A stretch of DNA of 64,000 bases, from assembly GCA_007026445.1 (NCBI GenBank), contig VDMD01000006.1, positions 930,001 through 994,000 on the forward strand. The letters run 5' to 3'. This document shows positions 11,333 to 21,524 of the stretch, piece by piece; position 1 is the first letter of the stretch, and each line of letters begins with the position of its first letter. Below the pieces are notes generated by a model. It was given only the letters and a program-made list of their open reading frames with translations, was not told the origin of the DNA and did not search any database. Source of the stretch: Schizophyllum amplum. Taxonomy: Eukaryota; Basidiomycota; Agaricomycetes; Agaricales; Schizophyllaceae. A program made the position numbers and the translations under genes.

Positions 11333-12254
11333 TCAGCGCGCAGAAGTCGAAGTCGAAGGGGCAGCCGCACTCGACGTAGGCGCTGAGGAACCGCCAGTCG
11401 CCATCGCCGCCCAAGTGTCGTACTCCGCCGACGTCGCGTTTGCCAAGATTACACCGAACTGACCTACCAACATCATGAGCATATCAGGCGTGCGTATATC
11501 CCACATCTCACGCACCATAACCGTACGAGTGGAACACAAGCGCCGTCGCCTCATCCGCCGGGTCCTCCGGCGGCGAGTCAGACACCGCAAAGCCTGCCAC
11601 GGACGACGCGGTATCCGGAGCGAACGACAAGTCTGCATCGACGCAGCCCTCACACAAGAACGTCAAACTGATATGAGTATCGTTGACGAAAGTGCCGTCG
11701 GGGATGGTCACTAGGGATACTGCGACATCGCCCGCGTACACGGGTGGATTCGCGTATTCGCTGCCAGGAGGTTGTAAATGCAAACTGTTACAACAACCAC
11801 AACAACTGGGTTACTTACGTGGCTTGCCGGAACGAGTACAGGGCCTCTCCCTCATTCGGCCAGGTTACCAACAACAGTGGGCCTACCATCGGTCCTTGTG
11901 ATGATTGTGTGAGCGATGTCGCATTATGTCACATCCTGCCCCATGTCTTGCTCACCTCCCAACGACACGCCTGCCCATCCCGCGCCGTCCGTGAGGGGTG
12001 CAATCTGACAGCGCATAACTGTCAATATCATCCCTCATCCCAGACCCAAACTCGCGCACAATTTGTCCAATGAAGTCCGTCGTGACCGTCTCTGGCAGAG
12101 CTATCCCAAACGTGTAGCCCGTGTCCGGGTCCGCGTATGCTTGGAAGTCGATACCAGTGAGGGGGTCGGTGTACGGCGTTGTCGCCGTCTGCGTGGCTAC
12201 GCTCCTCGCGAGACCGAGGAGCGCGAGAGCACCGATAGACGTCGTCTGGCGCAT
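11333..12254 (-). CDS. Secreted stand-alone AA8 cytochrome (CDH-type heme domain)
   Basis: The start at 12254 gives a signal peptide (MRQTTSIGALALLGLARS). The mature part has YTDPLTGIDFQAY and then, across an intron, GWAGVSLGGPMVGPLLLVTW, the AA8 region carrying the heme-ligand Met. It continues with WPNEGEALYSFRQAT, and LVFHSYGYG supplies the likely axial His, followed by FGVILANATSAEYDTWA. After this comes only a Ser/Thr/Ala-rich tail ending STSTSAR; there is no GMC flavin domain as in cellobiose dehydrogenase and no CBM1. The domain is a b-type cytochrome that moves electrons outside the cell and can reduce partners such as lytic polysaccharide monooxygenases. Its partner here is unknown. 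Its 3' end faces the membrane-protein gene 161 bp away. Confidence 0.85.
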
Positions 12255-12896
12255 AGCTGTTGAAAAGTTCAATTGATATTGTGGGTGAGGAAGATGCGAT
12301 CCCACCGTGTAGCTAGTCCGCTTATATAGCCTCCGTGCGGCAGGAAATTCGGATGATATGCACCACTGTATCATGGTCATCTGCGTATTGAGTAGAAGAC
12401 GGTGAATGCGCGAAACGCACTTCTCTTGCTACGAGGACCTACTTCTGCTGTAGACCAGTGCGGCGGGGGAATCGTCCATACCGCAGCGCTCCATAGTTTT
12501 CCACTAGGAATCCCCGCGAACATCATTGACAGCGAAGACTGGGAACGGACCGAGTCTATCTTTGCAATGCGCGTACTCTCATTGGGCACCAGCCAGGTTC
12601 GTATGACTACCGCGGGAAGCGGTCTCGCACTGCGCAAGAGATTCCGAGGATGCATTCATCCGAGCTCCCACCGCGAGCAAATCTAACACTGGGGCAGTCC
12701 AATCAGATGACCTCATTTGCACGGACAAGCTGTGCTCACCGCACTCAGACTGGCCTGGGAGACGAAGACGGAACATCAAACACGACGCAAGAATCATGAT
12801 CCAGAACATTCACATCCGTTATATATTGTCCATATAAATGATAGAGCCCTTAAATATCGCCAAACCTGTGCAGACCAGTCAGCCATGTTCGACTGC
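12255..12896. other. Intergenic, AA8 promoter and Serinc 3' region
   Basis: This holds the promoter of the leftward AA8 gene (TATA box at 12322-12328) and the 3' flank of the Serinc gene. An open frame at 12402-12686 (+) has no recognisable features and I do not call it. Confidence 0.5.
12322..12328 (-). promoter_or_regulatory. TATA box of AA8 cytochrome gene
   Basis: TATATAA on the minus strand, about 70 bp upstream of the ATG at 12254. Confidence 0.5.
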
Positions 12897-14700
12897 CTAT
12901 AGGATCAAGCACACGCACCTATCCGGCAACAGCACTGGCGCAAGCAAGCTCCAGACGTACAGCACAATGCACACCCAGCTCGAGACGACACGCATCCACA
13001 TCGCCACTTCCGAGCGGCCAATGTACACGTCCGAGTCAGGATCGTCATCGCCCGGTTGCGGTTGCTTCGACACGACATTCCTAACGCAAGGTCAGTCTAT
13101 AAGACAACGAGGTGTGATGATATACATACCAGTCGGTCAGCAGCATCGCGACATACATGGTCGCGATCGCGAAGATGATGTGGAACCAGGCGTACTGAAG
13201 GCCGCGTCAGAAACTTGTCAAAACAGTGCAATGCGTAGCACAAACATTATACCGAGTCCCAGAGCGCTCGTCGTCCCGAGTCTCGCCCAGCTCTTCCTCC
13301 TCTTCCTCTTCCTCTTCTTCGTTCAAGGCGGATGCCGGGATAGCACCCGCTTCCACGGCCGCAAGGAGCGCCTGGTACCTGGGCGACTCCGTACGGCCAG
13401 GTTGTGTGTTGACGACGCCAAGTTCCGCATGCGAGTCACTGTCGTCCGGGAGCTGCACAGCGCCTCTCTTGTTCTTGCCAACCAGTGCCTTGCTCTGCGT
13501 CGCTGCACGCGTCGTCGAGTATGCGATGGCCAAGAATGTGAACACAGCGCCGATGATGGTAGTGGTCGTCCTTGTTGCTGCGCCGCCCCCATGACGAAGA
13601 GGATTGCATGCTGCGCTCTCGTGCGTGTGATTGCTAATAGCGCTCACGATGAGGTATGTGCAGTACGCGGCGACCATGCCGGCCTGCGCGAGACCTGAGC
13701 GCGGGTTGTACTCTTGCACAACTGGGTGTACGCAAATGATCGTGACCAGCAGGGTGAGGATGAGATTGAACGTGATGAAGAATCTGTTCAGGCCGCATCC
13801 GTCGCCGGCGAAAAAGACGTAGAGTAGCACGGTCATGGTGATCGTGAACGCATACATGGCCGCAGTCGAGCCGATGAGCACCCATTGCCAGAGATTGGAT
13901 GAATCCGGCGAATTTTCCCAGTTCTCGAGGCAGGTTTCGGACCAAGAATGAGCGAAGTCGACAAGTAGGACGAGACCCAGGAGAATGAAGACGGTTGCGC
14001 CTATCATGGAAATGTAGTTTCCCCAGACCATGAAGAAACCGTTTGGAATGAAGAAGGAGACCACGACCAGGAGTATCCAAACGAGTACTTTGGGCCCCCA
14101 CCAGCTGTATGACGGTCAGAGTACATTGACGGGTTGTTACCGAATCACGCACCCATTCTGCAAAGCCGCTCGCTTGTCCCTAGTATCGCGTATGCCAACG
14201 AGCGATAGGCTGAGGATGAAGTGGAACAGTGAGAGCGCGAAGCATATACGGTGTACCTGTCACGATTGTCAGTACTAGAGTGCGCATATGTGCGGCTGGG
14301 GACGCACTGCAAGTACACCATAGCACCTCCCATCCTCGCAGTCCATCTTGATGTAGTCGTAGCTCCATTTTTCAATGAGCTTGATGGCGGCTTTACTCTT
14401 CATGATCCACGCCAGCATGGAATTGAGACAGAATATGATCTGTAGACCTCGTCAGTAGCGCACACAAGCGGCATTAGCAGGCACTCACAGCAAATCCGAC
14501 ACGAGTGGCTATAGAAGAGTTGCAGTTGCATGACTTGAAGAACATGGATGCTGTGATTTTCGATGATTAGTGCTCGTTCAAGTTTTGGCAGTCACAAGCT
14601 CACCAGCTGTCGAAGTAAAGCAAAACGCCAGTCCGGCGAGACATGAAGTGGCTATACTGCCCAGCGTCCCCGCGAGAGGAAGCGATAGTAGCAGACCCAT
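12897..14700 (-). CDS. TMS1: Serinc/TMS1 family membrane protein
   Basis: The start at 14700 reads MGLLLSLPLAGTLGSIATS, the usual Serinc N-terminus, followed by a Cys-rich segment (FFKSCNCNSSIATR) and WIMKSKAAIKLIEKWSYDYI with DCEDGRCYG. The main exon (about 14064 to 13240) carries FFIPNGFFMVWGNYISM, DFAHSWSETCLENWE and a run of helices, then a cytosolic loop with a Glu-rich stretch (about 13300-13325). The last exons give YAWFHIIFAIATMYVAMLLTDW and VLYVWSLLAPVLLPDR, the typical family end. The proteins have about ten transmembrane segments and sit in vacuole/endosome or plasma membranes; a role in serine or lipid handling is debated. The stop at 12897 follows CVCLIL, slightly longer than usual, so the last few residues are less certain. 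Confidence 0.9.
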
Positions 14701-15407
14701 GATGAACGTCGAGAGCAAGGGACAATGGCGTCACAATGTCACTTCCAAACTGGGTAATCACAACAATGGGGATCACGCATCTCGCACACCCAATCTAGTC
14801 CTCCAGGCTTCGCTTGCTACAATCAACGCAGAAGCTAGCAAATACCTTGCTTGCGGTTGCTCAATCGATGTAGTCTTAAATTTTACCAGGTCAACTTCGT
14901 CATGTAGCTGTCTTCAACGGAAGTCCTGGCTTTTCGAATAAAGAAAAGCAATGCTCTCGGACATAGAACACGTTGGGAATGCTGGGAAACTTACATACAC
15001 CAAGCTGGACTCTCCAAGAACAGCCGTCGTGCCATACCAACTCCTCTGTAGTTTGACGAAAAAACCATAGCGATTTGAGAGCGTGAAGATGGGCACGGCG
15101 CGCAACCGCGCCGCGGAGCACGCCTTGGATAATATTTTGTGCCTTGTGGACTGGATCAGAGACGACCTGGCTGGGACGAAGCACGCAGTGGAGTCGACGG
15201 TGGTCACAAGGACAAGTTGAACTTGAACTTGTTTTTCACGAGCGTCGGCACTTGCCGACTACTCATGTGATGATCCCGGTCGTTATCACATGCGACATAC
15301 CCCCACACCTTAAACTCTGGGGATCCTGCTTCCGCGAAGGGCGCGTTACTTCTCCCTTTCTACCAACACCACTTCCCTTCTTCAATAGCACTCCCCCTAC
15401 CATTATC
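14701..15407. other. Divergent intergenic region, Serinc / SCP2
   Basis: About 700 bp between the starts of TMS1 (-) and the sterol-carrier gene (+). It should hold both promoters and 5' UTRs. A pyrimidine-rich run precedes the SCP2 ATG. No coding exon is supported. Confidence 0.5.
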
Positions 15408-16006
15408 ATGTCCGACATCAAGGTCCCCGGCTTCAAGGCGAGTCGCGCACACAGCGACCTCCGCGCCCCCTGGCTGACGCGTCGCAGGCTTCCGATCTCC
15501 TCGCAAATGTCAGCTCCAGCTTCGGCACGTTGAGCGATGCGCAGAAGCAGGCGCAGATGAAGAAGGTGTGTGTAATGATCTGGCCCGGGCGGGGTGGGAT
15601 CTGACGGGCGCTTCAGACGAACGGCATCTTCGAGCTGCAGGTCTCGAACGCGGAGAAGCAGACCGCGACGTGGACGGTCGACATGAAGAAGACTGCGACG
15701 GTGTACAAGGGGTCCGCAAAGCCCAAGGCAGACGTCACGATCATCTTGTCGGACGATACGCTGATGGACCTTGCGACGGGGAAGGTGCGCGAGATCCATG
15801 TATCTGTCTGGTGTTCGCCGAACTGACGCCGCACGCAGACCAACGGTCAGAAGGCGTTCATGACCGGTAAATTGAAGACGAAGGGGAACATGATGCTTGC
15901 AACCAAGCTCGCAGACGTGTTGAAGGTGCGTTTAGCCGCTTGGTCGCACATATCCCTTCATGCTGATTCTCCGTTGCAGGCCGCCGAGCCGAAAGCGAAG
16001 CTCTGA
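15408..16006 (+). CDS. SCP2 sterol-carrier domain protein
   Basis: Exons 15408..15437, 15488..15565, 15617..15784, 15839..15925, 15980..16006 give 129 aa, a single SCP2 domain. Recognisable parts are GIFELQVSNAEKQTATWTVD, ADVTIILSDDTLMDLATGK and GQKAFMTGKLKTKGNMMLA, ending AAEPKAKL. SCP2 proteins bind sterols, fatty acids and acyl-CoAs; the short one-domain fungal type is soluble and often peroxisomal. AKL fits a variant PTS1 peroxisome signal. The first intron only keeps frame if spliced from a GC donor (AAG|GCGAGT, 15438-15487); the other introns are GT-AG. Confidence 0.92.
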
Positions 16007-16208
16007 TTATGAGCACTGTATTTATACATATCTGTATACCATAGTCCATTCCTATCCATTCAGCAGTTCAAGAATTTCTTCATCTTCCTAAACACTGTGC
16101 TTTGCGGGGGGACGAGCAACGGTGAAGAAATTCAAAGGAATGCTTGTGGATGATGGTACAGTGACGGTGAAGCTTCTGTCTAGTCTGTGCTTAAGCCATG
16201 CACCACTC

Positions 16209-17412
16209 TCACGCCACCTTCAATAAGACCTTCTTGCCTCCCGTCTTCCCCTCCACCACGCGCCTCACGACTTCCGTCAACTGCTTGCTTACTGCCTCGT
16301 CTGACGCCCCCTCGCCACCGACCTCTACGATCTCATGCTTCGGGACCTTTAGGCCCATCGTCGCGACCTTCCTGATGAGCTCCTCCTTCTCCTCCTTGGA
16401 GTGCGTCTTGTACCAGCGGGACTGCCAAAAGCCGCACGAGACCAGGTCCTTGAAGATGAAGAGCGAGGTCGGGAGGGAGAGCGGTTGCTTGGACATAGCG
16501 CCGTAGGACACAAGATGTGGCTTTGTCGGCGGCTTTGCACCCAAGTAGCGCGCCATATTGCTCGTCACGGGTCCGGACACGCAGTTCAGAGCGAGCGAGA
16601 TGGGCTGAAAGATGTCAGAACTCTCACACAAGCTGGGAAACCACACAACGCACCTTCCCCCCGGTTGTCTCCTTCACCTTCTCCCTCAATCCCTTGTCCG
16701 CCAGGTCGTCATATGTGAAGACCGCATCCGCACCCAAACTCTTCATCTCCTCCTCCAGCGCGCCAAAGTCCTCCCGATTCCGCACAAAGTTAATCGTCCG
16801 CCAGCCCTCCTTGCACGCGATCTGCGCGACCAGTTGCCCCACCGCGCTATTCGCCCCGTTCTGTACCACCCAGTCTCCGGGCTTCAGGTTGACAAAGTCA
16901 TGCAGCATGTTGTACGCCGTCGGTGGGTTGACGGTGAGCATCGCGGCGGCCGCCTCGCTGAGGCCGTCCGCGCGCGGCACACTCACCACGTCGGCGGGGG
17001 AGAGGTTGCGCGAGGTCACCCAAGTGCCGGATTGCGGGGCAATAGGGACGACCCAGTCGCCCTCGGAGAGCCCGTCAACACCCGATCCGACGGACGTGAC
17101 CTGTGCCAGGCCTTCGTTGCCGCCGACGAAGAGGGATTCGTTGGTGAGGGACTGGAGGTTTGCGTCTGGGGAGGGCTTGGCAGGGTAGAGACCCTCAATG
17201 ACATTGATGTCTGCAGGGTTGATGGGGGAGAGGATGTACTTGACATTGATGGTGCCGGATCGCGGCGCGTCCAGCGGCGGATACGACACGGCGCGGAGGA
17301 CGGACGGTGGTTCGCCATTCTTCGAGTAGACGATGGCGCGGTCCGCGCGACGTGCAGACGTCGAGAACGCGCGACGCAAGCCTGAAGAGCGCAAAGTGTA
17401 GGTGCGCAACAT
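16209..17412 (-). CDS. ETR1: Mitochondrial 2-enoyl thioester reductase
   Basis: Exons 17412..16654 and 16604..16209 give about 384 aa. The protein is a medium-chain dehydrogenase/reductase: SPINPADINVIEGLYP near the N-terminus, GGNEGLAQVTSVGSGV, GDWVVPIAPQSGTW, and the nucleotide-binding segment KPGDWVVQNGANSAVGQLV. The second exon has LALNCVSGPVTSNMARYL, LVSYGAMSKQPLSLP and FKDLVSCGFWQSRWY, typical of ETR1/MECR. The family does the NADPH-dependent last reduction of mitochondrial fatty-acid synthesis, supplying lipoic acid precursors. The ATG at 17412 is preferred over the upstream in-frame ATG at 17550 because it starts directly with an Arg/Ser-rich presequence (MLRTYTLRSSGLRRAFSTSA). Confidence 0.93.
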
Positions 17413-18186
17413 CCTTTTGGCAGACAATGGTCGTAAGTAAAGGTGGAAGAGGTCGTCCGACGCGAAGACGGAGAAATAAGCGCCCGCTACTGACGTCATT
17501 CTGAGTGCACTGATGGCGCATCCGGTGCGAGTGCCGGTTGAACCGGTCATGTGACTTTAGCACGCGTCTCATCGATAGAGCTAATTTTAGTCTCAAATAT
17601 CTGCGCGAAGATTTTCGCTGATTTCCTGTCCTCCTCCTCGTTCCCATTCTCCTTCTTCTTCTCATTCTCTCAAGAACCTATGTCTAGAAAACAGAAAGTA
17701 CATCTCGACATGTGGTCGACGCGCCTAAGAACTCGCCGCGACCTCGAGTCAGCGTGACGCCGAGCCAGCGCCCGAGCTGTGGTGCAACCTCCAGAGCGCG
17801 AGTCACCTCAGTCATCTGGTCACTACTCCTGCTCTCTTCCTCCTGACTACCATCTTGTGTCCTGAGGCCCCATGGACTGGAGTAGCATGCTGATAATAAG
17901 TGAAGCCTATAATATGTACACGGAGGAATAATACGGTGCGTACGCTCGTTCAGCGAGCAAGTGCAGTAGCTGATGATGGGCATAGCATATGTTATAATGT
18001 ACATGATCCAGAGAAGGAGCCACGGCCAGACGCAAAGTCATGGCAGCAAGCATATGGTACAAGTCCAACACAGACCAGAAGTCAAAGGCAGGCTCGTGTG
18101 GGATGCAAGAATCGAGGTACCAGGAAGGTATGACTGGGCAGCATGTGAGTCGTCGCTCGACGGAAGAAGAACAGAAACTCACCACC
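17413..18186. other. Intergenic with pyrimidine-rich tract
   Basis: This lies upstream of ETR1 and downstream of MAF1 (both minus). A C/T-rich tract lies at about 17629-17681. Several short open frames show no family features. I see no gene here. Confidence 0.5.
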
Positions 18187-19230
18187 TCAAGCAGAACTTC
18201 TCAAGCCCAACGCGCGTGCACCGGCACCAGCGCCTCCCTCCCATCCGAGAAAGCGTTCCGGTGACGCCGACCGACCCGACAAGAAGTCCGCCGCCTCGCT
18301 CCCCGGCCACGACCGCGCCATCCCCTTGGACCGCGCCCACACCGACACATACAGTATCCGCTTCAGCTTCCTGCTGAGGAAGAACCAGTGCGACGACCAC
18401 AGCAGCGCCCCGCTCGGCGTCGTCAGCGGCGAGTCCCCGTCTTCGTCCGACGCCCGCCGCCGTAGCGTAATAGGAGACGTCCGCCCCCGCCTTGTCTCCC
18501 CCGCGCCATCGTAGTCGTCAAAGTCAAAGACGCCCTCCTGATCATCGTCCTCGCTGTCGCTCCCTATGGGCGGCACGTCGTCATCCCCGTCGTCGTTCTC
18601 GTGTGGGTCTGAGTCGAGGTCCGGCGTGTACGAGTAGACTTCGCAGTCCGAGAGGCCGATCGCCTCGTCTAGGATGCGGAAGAGGTGCGGGTGCGTGCCC
18701 GCCTGGATCGGGGGCGCCGCGAACGGGCTCGCGGCGATCTGGTCGTAGGGGGAGACAGAGCTCGGCACGGACGAGGGGAAGAAGTCGGGTGTGGTGGGCG
18801 GGTAGGCTGAATATGTGCGCGGCGGGCGCGCGCCACCTGTGAGAAGCGTCGTGCTGAGCGCGTTGAGCACGGCCGCGCCACTCCCCTCGCGGGCAAAGTG
18901 CGACGGCTTCACGTCGGAGAACTCGTGGTCGGGGAAGGCGATGTTGAGCGTGGCGATTAGCAAGTAGAGCGTTTTGCGCGCGCCGTGCTTGTCGAAGGGA
19001 CCGAACGGCGTCATCTCCGCTTCGCGGTCGAGGGCGACCCATGACGGGGCAGGGGGCGAGTGCGACACGTCGTCCTGGTATGCGGTCTCGAGCGTGCGGA
19101 AGAGCTTCTTGTCGCGCTTGACGTTCTTGCAGCTGTACGCCTCGATGCGCGTGTTTACCGCGCATTCGGGGCCCTCATGCGTGAGCGCTTGGGCCAGGCG
19201 CGATAAGGCGGGGTTCTCAATGTACTTCAT
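18187..19230 (-). CDS. MAF1: Maf1, repressor of RNA polymerase III
   Basis: One uninterrupted frame of 347 aa. The N-terminal block MKYIENPALSRLAQALTH, then TRIEAYSCKNVKRDKKLF, is the Maf1 A-box; LYLLIATLNIAFPDHEFSDV and LWSSHWFFLSRKLKRILYVS are the B/C-box regions. Maf1 binds RNA polymerase III and shuts down tRNA and 5S synthesis under stress, moving to the nucleus when dephosphorylated. A long Ser/Pro-rich segment and a very acidic Asp/Glu stretch (residues about 205-245) separate the conserved blocks, as in other fungal Maf1 proteins. After the last block there is an extra tail of about 45 residues, Gly/Ala/Ser/Arg-rich, that I do not recognise. The ATG at 19230 fits the family start exactly. 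Confidence 0.92.
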   Translation of the reverse strand: MKYIENPALSRLAQALTHEGPECAVNTRIEAYSCKNVKRDKKLFRTLETAYQDDVSHSPPAPSWVALDREAEMTPFGPFDKHGARKTLYLLIATLNIAFPDHEFSDVKPSHFAREGSGAAVLNALSTTLLTGGARPPRTYSAYPPTTPDFFPSSVPSSVSPYDQIAASPFAAPPIQAGTHPHLFRILDEAIGLSDCEVYSYTPDLDSDPHENDDGDDDVPPIGSDSEDDDQEGVFDFDDYDGAGETRRGRTSPITLRRRASDEDGDSPLTTPSGALLWSSHWFFLSRKLKRILYVSVWARSKGMARSWPGSEAADFLSGRSASPERFLGWEGGAGAGARALGLRSSA

Positions 19231-19466
19231 TGTGTTGCGAATAGGGTTGTCCTTTGTTGAGATGGACTTGCTGGCGGCCCGGGCGGGGGTGCGTTGGGCG
19301 CAGAGCGGGCGCGCGGCCTTTGTTCGTGCGCGTGCTGGGCAAGGTGGTGACCTGGTGGTGACAATGTTTGTTTATCATCGTCCCCACGCGTTGTTGACTT
19401 GTCATCGAATTGCCTTTTCGAGTCTCCGCGGCTGTGGCGCGCTGTCTCGGCAGTCACTGAGTCAGA

Positions 19467-20403
19467 ATGTGGCAGACTGGTGCTTTCCAATGCCATGATC
19501 TATCCTCTCAGGTGTTGATCGAATCCCTGCTACCATCATTTCGCCGTGTACACGAACGTGGGCAACTACAGAAATGGAAACTCCAGTGCGTCTATGATAC
19601 GAGTTCGACTGCGTATGCTCATTTGGGTGCAGGTGTGCTTGCCCCAACTCGCGCTCGTTCGCCCAATAACATGGCGCATGATCGCTATATACATGCAACT
19701 CGGGCAACTTTTCCTTCGGGACATGGGCCCTAATGCTCAAGAACTGGTCCCACAAGCCGCTCGCGACGCGATGCAAGCCATCATCGACCTCGCCGTTCGT
19801 GGGCAGACGCTAGCGCAGGCCCTGGGGGGTCACATGGATGCTGTCCGGCAGGTCATGCTACCAACATCGGAAGGTCCCCTCGAATCCTACCAAGACCTCA
19901 TTGACGTGCGATGTCGCGACGTTATTCGCTGCCTGGACGCAATTAAAGCCGACGCCGATTACACGAATGCAACTTTCTTTGCGCTCGAATTCGCATTCAC
20001 CGCGAAATTTGGGCGCGCACGGAACGAATCCAACCTCTGCGAATTGCTGCCTGCCATTTACAAGATGCGCGAGTATGTCGACGCCCTCCTAGTCCAGGCC
20101 GCCTGCTTGAGGAGCGCTCTCGAGCATATGCCAAAGCGTTTTTCCCTTTCCAATCTCGCCAAGCTGCGCGGGGCTCCGGAGCATACTCGGCGCGAGCTGC
20201 ACGACTACATCAGACAGGTGTATGCCTGGCACTTAGTCTCGATGGCTGATCATACGAAAGAATTGGCGCAAGTCACGAGGAACATACTGCCGAGCCCTCC
20301 CGGTGCGTACTTCACCGTAACTGAGCTGAAAGTGTTCAATGCTCATGCCTCCTACTATAAGTCAATCGAGACAAGATCCACCTATGCGGTGCGCCAATCA
20401 TGA
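19467..20403 (+). pseudogene. Copy A of unknown three-copy family, lost signal-peptide start
   Basis: The long open part (19633-20403) is highly similar at DNA level to copy B (22293-23048): both carry GPNAQELVPQAARDAMQAII, QDLIDV and SALEHMPK. By alignment with copy B, 19586-19632 is a 47-bp intron (GTGCGT...GTGCAG). In copy B the exon before it encodes a signal peptide. In copy A the matching ATG at 19467 is followed by small indels that put it out of frame with exon 2, and the correct frame has a stop upstream of the exon. Only a short start at 19574 (METP) remains. It is therefore either a pseudogene or a version that lost secretion. The unspliced frame that stays open here begins with a non-ATG codon. 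Function unknown. Confidence 0.55.
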
Positions 20404-21220
20404 CGGTCACCGCGCGTGCGGCGTAGGAAGTTCAGTCAGTTTTGCCTATCGCAGTTGGAGTACAGAAAGAGTCATGTGTATGAGATAATGCAGTATGTGA
20501 TCAGTTCTGTAAAGCAGAGTTGACTGGCTTCGAGCTAGCTTCGACTCCTTGTTCAATGCCAAAAGCTATGAAGCGCTATATACACCCCTGCTGAGCTCTA
20601 TCGCGCTATAGCGGCTACCACATCTCCGGAGTTGCAGACCCAGCTTTATAACGCCACGGAGTTAGGCGCCGTGCTCCATACCTTTTGGGTTTTTCCTGCT
20701 GATGCGGGAGACGCGCTTCCATCTTCGATCCCTCCCCTTTTGAAGGCGGAGACGTGCTGAAGGCGCGACGAGCGCTGCAGGCGACGCGCTTGACGCGTCT
20801 AGGCGAAGAGGCAGGCGACGCGGGCGAGGGAGACGCGCTGTAGGCAAGGCGAAGGCGCACTGAAGGTGGTGCGACGCGCTGCAGGCGAGGCGGGCGGGCT
20901 GTACGCGCTGAAGGCGACGATGGGCTGCAGGCAAAGAGGGGGCAGCGGTCGAGCGCAAGGAGGCGAAGACGTGTTCGACTCGCTGCAAGGGACTAGGGCG
21001 AGGCGAAGAAGCTCTGCCATGTTCGCTCCCTTCTTTTCGGTCGAGGCGGGGCGACGGGCACTGCAGGCGAGTCCTCGCGTCCGCACCAGGCGAAGAAGCG
21101 CTACAGGCGGGCGACGCACTGCAGGCGAAGACGACGGAGACGACCCGGACGGGCAACCATCGCGGTGCGTACTTGAGTTCACAGCTTAGTTGCTGAGATG
21201 TGACTGCACAAACAATCAGT
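20404..21220. repeat. GC-rich degenerate tandem repeat and flank
   Basis: From about 20741 to 21150 the sequence is built from imperfect units around GCGCTGCAGGCGA; CTGCAGGCGA-like cores recur near 20774, 20879, 20924, 21060 and 21119. Open frames on both strands here are a by-product of composition. The part before it (20461-20560) is a 3' flank shared with copy C. Confidence 0.6.
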
Positions 21221-21356
21221 GCACGTTGCTGTCGATATCAAGTCACTCACAGAAGGGCGTATTCGCCCATCCAAAAAGCATGATCCAAAAACCAAAGATA
21301 CGGGTATAGTTCAGCAAGAAAGGAACATATGCCACGAAATTGATTTGTTAACTTAC

Positions 21357-21524
21357 GAAGTGATACAGGACGTCGAGCAGGCCGTTGAGGTTCCTCAGCC
21401 CGAACAGCGCGTCAGGACTTCGGCTTTCGAGCGCAGACTCTGGCAGGGAGGCCGTCAGCATACTCTGGCCGCCTTTGGGCGTGTTTCGCGTTTGCGTTTG
21501 GCCTTCTGAAGCGCCTGCCAACAT
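21357..21524 (-). pseudogene. Orphan coding exon ending in a consensus donor
   Basis: An ATG at 21524 opens 56 codons that run exactly to a strong donor (TTC|GTAAGT, minus strand, at 21356). The peptide starts MLAGASEGQTQTRNTPKGG and ends LFGLRNLNGLLDVLYHF. Downstream, 21250-21340 has a hydrophobic frame (YVPFLLNYTRIFGFWIMLF), but I cannot join a full gene before the GC-rich repeat. It may be the stump of a gene broken by the repeat or a chance frame. Not recognised. Confidence 0.3.

Noticed and set aside
3251..12254. A secondary-metabolite gene cluster
   Set aside because: There is an FAD oxidase and transport-like proteins nearby, but no core synthase (PKS, NRPS, terpene) anywhere in the window.
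17629..17681. Pyrimidine tract as a transposon remnant
   Set aside because: No terminal repeats or target duplications; such CT-rich tracts are common in fungal promoters.
20520..20550. Possible tRNA B-box (GCTTCGACTCC) in the repeated 3' flank, also at 24090-24107
   Set aside because: No A-box or cloverleaf could be found around either copy.
20662..21156. Arg/Ser/Ala-rich frames in the GC-rich repeat
   Set aside because: All frames on both strands are open because of composition; no start context, splice sites or homology.
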